Source: Cladopsammia gracilis (Eukaryota; Cnidaria; Anthozoa; Scleractinia; Dendrophylliidae). Taken from it: DNA of 64,000 nucleotides. The translations under genes were made by a program, and so were the position numbers. The stretch lies in the NCBI GenBank assembly GCA_022457155.1, contig JAJGOT010000020.1:1427501-1491500 (forward strand). The letters run 5' to 3'. Below, piece by piece: positions 57,000 to 64,000 of the stretch. Within the stretch, counting starts at the first letter, position 1. Each line of letters begins with the position of its first letter. Below the pieces are notes generated by a model. That model was not told the DNA's origin. It searched no databases and saw nothing but the letters and a program-made list of their open reading frames with translations.

Positions 57000-58850
57000 A
57001 GGTTTCTTGGTGAAAGTCAAGCAAACACAGCTAGGGGAGCTTTTCAGTTTCATTTTAAAAAGTAAATTGTTGGACGGGAGCGTGTTATGGATTACTTTAA
57101 ATTGAAAGCACCTAGGCTTATTTTCAATTGTAACTTTTGAATGTAAATTCATAGATTGCTTGTGAATGAATATTATTTTCAACTTAAGTTTTTTCTATAT
57201 TTGGGGGTTTCATTTCCCTGAGTACAAGTGTTTGGCACGCATTTTTGGCGGTGACATAAGCCGGAGTAAAGGCAATTACTAACAACATCGATAGGGTGTT
57301 GCTCACAATCTGAAATCGACCTTTTCTAAACATCGGGTATTGCGGCGATGAGCCCATTGTATATGAGGAAATTAACTGATAAGCCGTATGTCCGTTGAAA
57401 TTCTGATCTCGATAAAAACTTATTATTTTCGTGTAGGAGATGACAGAGATTGGTGACTCCCTTTTTATACCATGACGAATAGAAGACCGATTTTCCACCT
57501 ATTTTAATGAAACGTTTATTCCGAAGGATTTCATTTTTAAATTCAGTGGCAGTGGAAGGGTCGTTAGAATGTAATACTTGCCAAAAGTTCAGTACCTCTT
57601 TGTAAAATGTTGGCACAATCGTTTTTAAATTTATATCTTGTATATTGAAATTGCAGTCAAGAAGGAACGGACCTCTATATTTGGACATGGCCGAAGAAAA
57701 CATGGAGCACCATTTCAGTTATATATTAACAGGGACTGCGTTATATCGGGGTTCCACTGTACATTGAAAGGTTCGATGCAGTGAACAGTGAAAGGCTTTC
57801 TCCAGCATCATGCAGACGTTTGACCCAAGCTGCTTTAAGAGCTTGATCAATCATTCTGAAATCGATCATGTTAAGGCCACCATTATCTAACGGGCCTATG
57901 ATAGTATTTCGTTTAACTTTGTCAGGTTTAAAGTTCCAAATAAATTTAAAACGATATTCATTAACTTCTTTGAAGAAGTTGGATGGCATTGCGAGCACCG
58001 ACGCATTGTGGACTAGTTTGGAGATAGCGAGAGTTTTAACTATACTGAATCTTTCATCTAAGAGTCAAATGTCTACTTGACCATTGATTCAGGATTTTCT
58101 TTAGCGCAACAAGTTTGTCTGGAAAATTGATTTTGTTACTGACGGCTGGATCGACACCAAAACGCGATTGCGTACTCTTCTGGCTATGATGTATTAAAGG
58201 GAGAATGTTTTCCTCTGTGACATTTTAAACTGCCAAGCCACATTCCTTCTCTTTTTGTAGTGTTAATTTTGAGACCTAAGCAAGCGTTGAAATCATTTAA
58301 GATTTTGAACAGCTGGTTTGTGGAATCGACATCACTTATGAAGGCAGTAATGTCATCAGCATACAAGCTAAGCTTAATTCAGCATCGTTAATTTTCAAAC
58401 CACGGATGTTCTCTTCACGTCGTATAGCTTGAGTAAGCACCTCAATTGCCAATACGAAAAGGAGCCCTGATAGGGGCAGCCTTGTCTAACACCCCTGTTA
58501 CGTTGAAAGAAACCTGATCCATAGCCGCTATTCATGACACAGCTGGAAATATTGGAATAAAAGGTGTGTATCCATTTTTGGAACATTGGACCATGCGAAT
58601 CAAAAGCTTTTTCGAAATGTATAAATGGGAGCATGTCGGGTATATTTTTCTTCTCGTAAATGCAATTACATCAGAAATGAAGCGGATGTTTTCACCAATG
58701 AATCGATCTTTAACACTGAACCAGTTTGATCTCTATTTATTAATTTCGGCAGGATCTTTTCTAGTCGTTTCGCAATGCATTTCGATAGTTTGAACTTGTG
58801 GCCAGGAGTCAAATTCTCTGGACAAGTGTGTAAAATGGGGGTGACAGGCC
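57000..58850 (-). mobile_element. L1/Tx1-like LINE ORF2 remnant
   Basis: Minus strand, from 58850 down: RGVRQGCP (RT block, about 58480), YADDITAFISD (catalytic YADD, about 58350), NTTKREGMWLG, then post-RT FKFIWNFKPDKVKRNTIIGP with GGLNMIDF (57741-57998) and FYKEVLNFWQ (57326-57703). Broken by frameshifts and stops. Confidence 0.8.
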
Positions 58851-59039
58851 TACTGGACTAGTCCCACGTTCGTGTTTTAGCCGTTTTTATAGTTTTGCCC
58901 TTTGTTGTTGTTTTTTTTTTTTTTTTGCTGGAGAGCTAGCTTTCGTCTTAAAATTTCACTTCAGAAAGTGTTTTCTGTATCAAACTTTCTGGGTAACCTC
59001 TCTGACGGAGGTGGTGTTTGAAGTTTTTGACTTTGTCGA

Positions 59040-59240
59040 GACAAGATGACAAGATGATTTATTCAACTCAGCTCAGTTTTACATGACATATAGGTAAAAT
59101 TTACATAGGCAACTAAACACAAGTACAGCTAAGGAATAAAAGAAAAATGTAACAAAAAATAGAGAGTGAGTTGGGATCATCCAAATAGCAAAGGCTAATC
59201 TAGTGGATGACCCCTACAATAGAATACAGTTACAGACAAT
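59040..59240 (-). mobile_element. retroelement 3'-tail fragment
   Basis: Related to 8600-8765 (shared CATCCAAATAGC..AGGCTA). It lies just downstream, on the minus strand, of the Penelope-like RT fragment and may be its 3' UTR. Confidence 0.45.
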
Positions 59241-59384
59241 TAAGAATAGATTTTTTTTTATAAAAAGTATTTCTTCATGCGCTAAGGTAGATAATTAAAT
59301 AGAATAACAATTAAGCATGGAGTTCTTCAGGTTTTTTTTGTCAGTCTTCAAGTAGTATTTTAGAAGTGTTCGTTCTCAGTTGTC

Positions 59385-59771
59385 TTAGAGCCTCTCCCTT
59401 GATAAAACCTTTTTTGACACCTTGGGGTGACATAAGGAGTAATGTGTATATTGGAATGTTTCAGTTGGTTTGAAATGAGTGTGTACATCAAGAACTGCCT
59501 CTTTTTTGAGCCTATCGCCTTTGTATACATTAGTATCCAAGATTGTTGTTCCTGTATTAGACATTTCAGCCGTGAATTTAATTATAGGGTGGTGTTTGTT
59601 AGCTTGTTCAATGAACTTTGTTATTTTTTCTCTGCTAACGTCCCAGAGTGAGAAAACGTCGTCTATGAAACGTTTCCAAACGAGTGGTTTTGTTACGATT
59701 TGGCTAAGGATGTCTGTTTCAACTTTCGCCATAAAGATGTTGGCGAAAGTGACTGCCATTTCTGTCCCCAT
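59385..59771 (-). mobile_element. Penelope-like RT fragment
   Basis: Minus frame: MGTEMAVTFANIFMAKVE, then the catalytic WKRFIDDVFSLW and HPIIKFTAEMS...TILDTNVYKG. This is the palm region of a Penelope-type RT, from a different lineage than the copy at 47236. Confidence 0.75.
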
Positions 59772-59844
59772 AGCAATTCCATGTGTCTGTAGATAATTCT
59801 TTCCGTTGAATTCAAATATTTGGTTTTCCTGTAGGCTAAGCCTT

Positions 59845-60090
59845 AAGGCTGGTTTTCACTGGCGACGGAGTCGAAGTCGGAGTCGTAGTCGGAATCGTGA
59901 GAACGCTTCCGACCTAGTAAAAATCGAAAATCCGAGTCGTAAGCGTAAAGCTCGACGGAATCGGAGTCGGAAGAATCGGAACGCTTTTATTTTCTTCCGA
60001 TTCCCCTGTTCCGATTCGCTCTTCTTCCGCTCCCCGGAGCTCTTCTCTTTTGCGCATGTCGCGCGGTCCCCCCAAAAAAGACCGAGGGCT
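59845..60090. mobile_element. MITE fragment with GTCGGAGTCG repeats
   Basis: GGCTGGTTTTCACTGGCGAC start followed by degenerate GGAGTCGAAGTCGGAGTCG and its complement-like segments. The Ser/Arg-rich frame across it is a translation of this repeat and not a splicing factor. Confidence 0.5.
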
Positions 60091-60395
60091 CTGGGGACGA
60101 GAATGTGTTTTGTCCAACATGGCGTAAAGTTTTGAAAAATGTTTGCGAAATTATTCTGGATTGAGCAAGTGAAAGCCTCGAAAATTGTTTAGGAGGAGCT
60201 GTTTACGAGCAAGAAAAAGGAGAAACCAAGACGACAAGTGTTCTTGGCGACTTGAAAAATACGTAAACTGGAACAAATCTTCGAGCAGTCGAGTGCTACG
60301 AGGCAAGTTCGTAATTTTACTCTTTTTACTTATTAATTTCAGTTCATGCTTTAATATAGATTCTCCTAAGACAGAATTCTCTATACTTGTATAAA

Positions 60396-62487
60396 ACAAA
60401 TAGATTCCATTTGACCGTGTGTCTGTTCAGTTATAGATCACAGAAGACGTCAAAATGTGGTAAGAACATCGGTGACACTTTACTTGCATTGCCTGCGGCT
60501 CGTGTGCCACTTTTTTGTTCTTATGCCCCTTTCAATGGTTTCCCCCAGGGAAGGGGTATTGGGCATACCCACGGGGTTTGACATTTTTTCTTCAAATTTT
60601 GGTCAATTTTGTCACCCTGGGGCAAAAATTTCCATTCAAATTCCCCACCCTGGGGAAATTCTGTAAAATATCCAAACAATGTAATTAAAAAAAATCTTAT
60701 TAAAATCATCAAAAGTAAGAGACTTTGGCATAATTTATTTTACACAGTTGAAATCACATCCAAATTACTTCACTTAACGCCAGCTGGCGAAAAATCGATC
60801 TATTGGCATAATAGTGCGAAGAAGGAAAGTTGTTAAAAATAAAAGATTGGAGAAATATCAATTAACTTTATTAAATCAATCAATCAACTTTATTTAAACA
60901 GGGTAAAACGGCTCAGTAAAACTGGTTTTCAGACATGCCGTGCACTTAAATAACTAAATAACTCTTTACTCACCTTCTCAAGATCCAGTGAATGCCCACC
61001 AAACGCGCCAATTAATGTCGGGTTCGATGGTAGGTTTTACGTTGTGTATGGCACTTCTACTGTCCCCATCAAACCAATGTTGACAATCTTCCCGACCCTG
61101 GGGCAACACAAACTTGTAAAATTTCCAACCCAGGGTAGGCAATTTAATATCAAACCCCGTGGGTATGCCCGATACCCCTCCTCTGGGGGAAACCATTGAC
61201 TGGTGCATTACCACATTTTGACGTCATCTGTGATCTATAATATATATAGATAGGCCAAGCCTAACGGCGTCGCAATTTGAACAAGCTTAACTAAGGTGAA
61301 ACTTAACTAAGGTGAAACTTAACTAAGGTGAAAGGTTGGAAGCACAAGAATTACATGTAAGATTGATGAATGGGCTATTTTCAATTTTAGCAATTCTCAA
61401 AAACAGTATTACCCGATCGTCTGCACAGTACATTTAGACCGTACAAAAGTTCACAAAAACAACTTTTCTCTGTCTAGAATAACTAGTACGACTACTTTCC
61501 GAATAAAATACAGTTTTTGTTTGTCAAAAAATAATTGCCTGAGAAACTTGGAAATCAAAATTGCAAAAAAACACTTATTTGCATAAGGTGACGTGAGTGA
61601 AGACAGAAAATCTAAGTCTTGTTTTGTTTACATAAAATCACTTTTTAATCTATGTAATGAATGAATAAAGACATAAAAACGGACAACACAATCTTCTTTC
61701 GAAAAATTGTATTCAAATCTCCATTAATTTTTGTTTAAAAGCAAAACACGTACCATTTATAGCGCATCAAGGCAGAGCTGTCCTCGTTGAAATTCAAGAT
61801 AACAACACGACTTAATTTTAACTTCATAAACATGTCTCCAAAACTTAAGAGAACACAAAGGGAAAGTCAATCAAAAATTGATATCAACATAAATTCCCAT
61901 CAAAAAATGTGATTTATTTTACCTTTAAAGCACTGGACTGCTTGGAAATTCGTTAAAACTCCACTTCTTCGGTTCTGAAATCCGTAATAAAAACACGGCA
62001 TCTACCCGCATTGATAATATGAAGTTCCTTGAAGCAAGATTTTATCCCTGAAAGCTCTTCTTTTTCCACTAAAGCGGCTTCTGAGTATCCCTTAATTAGT
62101 ATCCCTGTCTTGAGTAGCAAACCGCAAAAAAAATGCAGGGAAATAATGACTTTACTGCCCCGTCTAACACTGCGAAAGATCCAACTTTTTTAAAACTTTA
62201 AAAAGTGTTTACCGAGCTGACGGCTGTGTAGCCACGCGTGTGGCGTCATACGCATATGTTTTGCGACGTCATACGTGCCTGCGAATTACATCCCTGCCCA
62301 ACGGACACACATGTCCCTGAGGCGCGTTTGCGAAACATTGCGCTAGCCATGACCATGAAAAATGACGGGCATAGGTTTCTATGAGTATGGGGCTGCGCAG
62401 CCGGGCCTTCAGCCCGGCGAGTGCTCCGCTATAACTGACATAACTGAACAGACACACGGCCAAATGGAATCTATTTGTTAAGTAGAA
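60396..62487. repeat. copy B of the long repeat, with outer inverted ends
   Basis: 61237-62434 matches copy A (51489-53645). The outer sequence AATAGATTCCATTTGACCGT at 60400 is mirrored at 62440-62480 (CACACGGCCAAATGGAATCT), suggesting this copy preserves the TIRs. The foldback at 60432-61239 sits just inside the left end. Confidence 0.65.
60432..61239. mobile_element. foldback element with TATAGATCACAGA tips
   Basis: Left TATAGATCACAGAAGACGTC and right complementary to TATAGATCACAGATGACGTC. Subterminal arms include GGTTTCCCCCAGGGAAGGGG and CCCACGGGGTTTGA, mirrored at 61150-61200. Internal CCCTGGGG repeats. Non-coding. Confidence 0.75.
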
Positions 62488-62879
62488 TAAACACCAAATA
62501 AAGCAAGAAGTTATCAGATTTTCCTCGCTTCTAGCACCATTCTGGTACATGTTTTGAATGCTCCAACTTTATTTTGCTGTGGTTATCTGCCTGATTTGGG
62601 AAGCGTTCACCTATTAAATACTGACGTCGCTTCTTCGCAATCGGTTCCAGCGATATTGCTGATGAGGCTGTAGGTCCTCAGTAGCAATAATTCACTGACC
62701 GTCCGTACCACAGGCGGACGCAGATTGAGTTAGCTTGCCCATCTAAGAATTCAACTGGATCGTCCTTGATATCTCATTGCAAGGATTAAAAAAGGATTTT
62801 TATGACAATTGTGATCTTTCTATCTTTTAAAATAGCCCTAGTTCTCATTATGTTATTATCTGGTACATGTAGTTGAGCT

Positions 62880-64000
62880 GCCCCTCATTTCACCTTATTA
62901 ATTTTGTTCATTCTTTCGGTAGAAATACTTCATGTACATGTAGCTGATGCTATTCGCCAAAAGAAGCCTGACATTTGTGGCATAATGTTAAACGGTAAGG
63001 AGATTAAATTGAGCCAATATAAAGATGACACAACCCTTCTGAAAAATCATTCCTACATGTAGAAGCCTTGAAATTGATAGAAAGTTTTGGTACTACACTG
63101 CATATCTGGCCTAAAACTTAATAATAGCAAGACAGAAGCTTTGTGCTGAAAGCGATTTTAAACTATGTCCTGAAAAGGACTTTACTGTACAGTAAATGGC
63201 CCTGCAAAAAAGTCAGTTGCCTTAGGAGTGTGGCTCTCAACAGACCCTGATACACATGTGTATGACTGTGTCTTTAAACTACAATGATAAATTGAAAAAG
63301 GTACATGTAAAGACAATTTTAGGCTGTTGGAAGCTGCATAGACTCGGTCTGTTAGGGACAATTACGGTCTTAAAAAGCCTCATAGCATCACAAATGACAT
63401 GTACATTTGTATTTTTTCACCTAAAGTTTACAATAAATAATAAGATAATCCAAGAAATAAATGGTATGTTCTACAATTTCTTATGGAATGACAAAGGAGA
63501 CAAAATAAAACAAAATGTAATGATAAATGATTACCCTGAAGTGGATCTTAAAATGATTGATGTACAAATGTAGATTCTTTTAATAGATCGTTAAAAGCTA
63601 TTTGGATTGAAAAGTACCTAGACACAGAAAACCAGGGAGGATGGAAAAGTTTTTTTGACCTTGAACTTAAAGGAAATATGGATGCATAGACACTTTAACT
63701 GGAAATCTTAACAAAAAAGACAGCAGCATATCAAGGTTTCAGATCCTTTCATCAAAGAGATTCTTGAAATCTGGTCAGATGTAAATTTTGAACAAATGGT
63801 AGTGTCAGATGATCACTTTCTTGCATCACCTTTATGGTACAACTCCCTCATAAGAAAAGTAAACAAACCAGTTTTCTATAAAGACTGGTTGACTAAAGGA
63901 GTAACAAAAGTCAAGCATTTAATGAATGACTCTGGCAATTGTTCTTTCACACCCTGTCCTCCAAAATAAATATAGCCGGCCTTAGCTTTTTAATTTATGG
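62880..64000 (+). mobile_element. L1/Tx1-like LINE remnant, runs off the window
   Basis: Plus strand, broken frames: KEIKLSQYKDDTTLL (RT catalytic block, about 63000), LNNSKTEAL, then YNDKLKKV...WKLHRLGLLGTITVLKSLIA (63256-63573) and FYNFLWNDKGDKIKQNVMIN. Downstream frames continue to the window end with stops. The order of blocks matches the minus-strand copy at 57000-58850. Confidence 0.8.

Noticed and set aside
59806..60135. Ser/Arg-rich ORF resembling an SR splicing factor
   Set aside because: The RS repeats are translations of GTCGGAGTCG-type MITE repeats; there is no RRM or splice context.
53464..62550. Repeated ORFs with HFSWSWLA(E/Q)CFA
   Set aside because: Same non-coding repeat in two copies; the frame is not conserved and no known domain is present.

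Overview
The window is eukaryotic nuclear DNA, most likely from an anthozoan cnidarian and probably a stony coral. It has split genes with GT-AG introns and AT-rich non-coding DNA. Its immune-type gene combines a death-effector-like domain, an NB-ARC ATPase, TPRs and ZU5/UPA/Death domains. The repeats are of the kind common in cnidarian genomes: BEL/Pao, Penelope-like, CR1-like and L1/Tx1-like retroelements, tRNA-derived SINEs and very many TIR/foldback MITEs. The species assignment is inference.

Layout. 1-8000: 3' part of a plus-strand gene for a UBA-containing peptidyl-tRNA hydrolase 2 (four exons visible, 2845-7159), with foldback elements in its introns and a striking density of the octamer TACATGTA. 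8000-13200: a gene desert with a nested transposon stack (10273-12801). 13204-13565: a MITE just upstream of the main gene. 13923-42273: one large plus-strand gene model of 11 exons. Every splice phase agrees and the model gives 1684 codons: DED-like, NB-ARC, TPR, a 28-Asp linker, ZU5, ZU5, UPA, Death. Its introns hold a BEL/Pao fragment, a 141-bp tandem repeat with CCCTAA repeats, a 2.3-kb TTAA foldback with another TTAA element inside it, SINEs, a hammerhead-like core and a CR1-like LINE. 42274-64000: no host gene that I can support. It holds Penelope-like pieces, a BEL/Pao element split by a 2.45-kb TTAA element, two copies of a 2-kb repeat (one carrying a TTAA element), L1/Tx1-like fragments and many palindromic MITEs.

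Function. The large gene reads as a STAND-type immune or cell-death sensor: an N-terminal death-fold adaptor surface, an ATP-driven oligomerisation switch, a TPR sensor region, then a PIDD/UNC5-like ZU5-ZU5-UPA-Death tail. In known PIDD proteins HFS motifs in the ZU5 region self-cleave. Here the aligned positions read KCS and RFC, so processing is probably lost or altered. The hydrolase is an unrelated housekeeping neighbour.

The mobile DNA is informative because the window contains its own before/after comparisons. At least six elements sit on TTAA targets. Three show the empty site: in a second repeat copy (52167-53099), in a diverged duplicate (22126-22847), and by restoration of a BEL/Pao reading frame (46635-49087). 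One TTAA foldback (45863-46405) still carries a THAP-like start, which points to the Kolobok superfamily.
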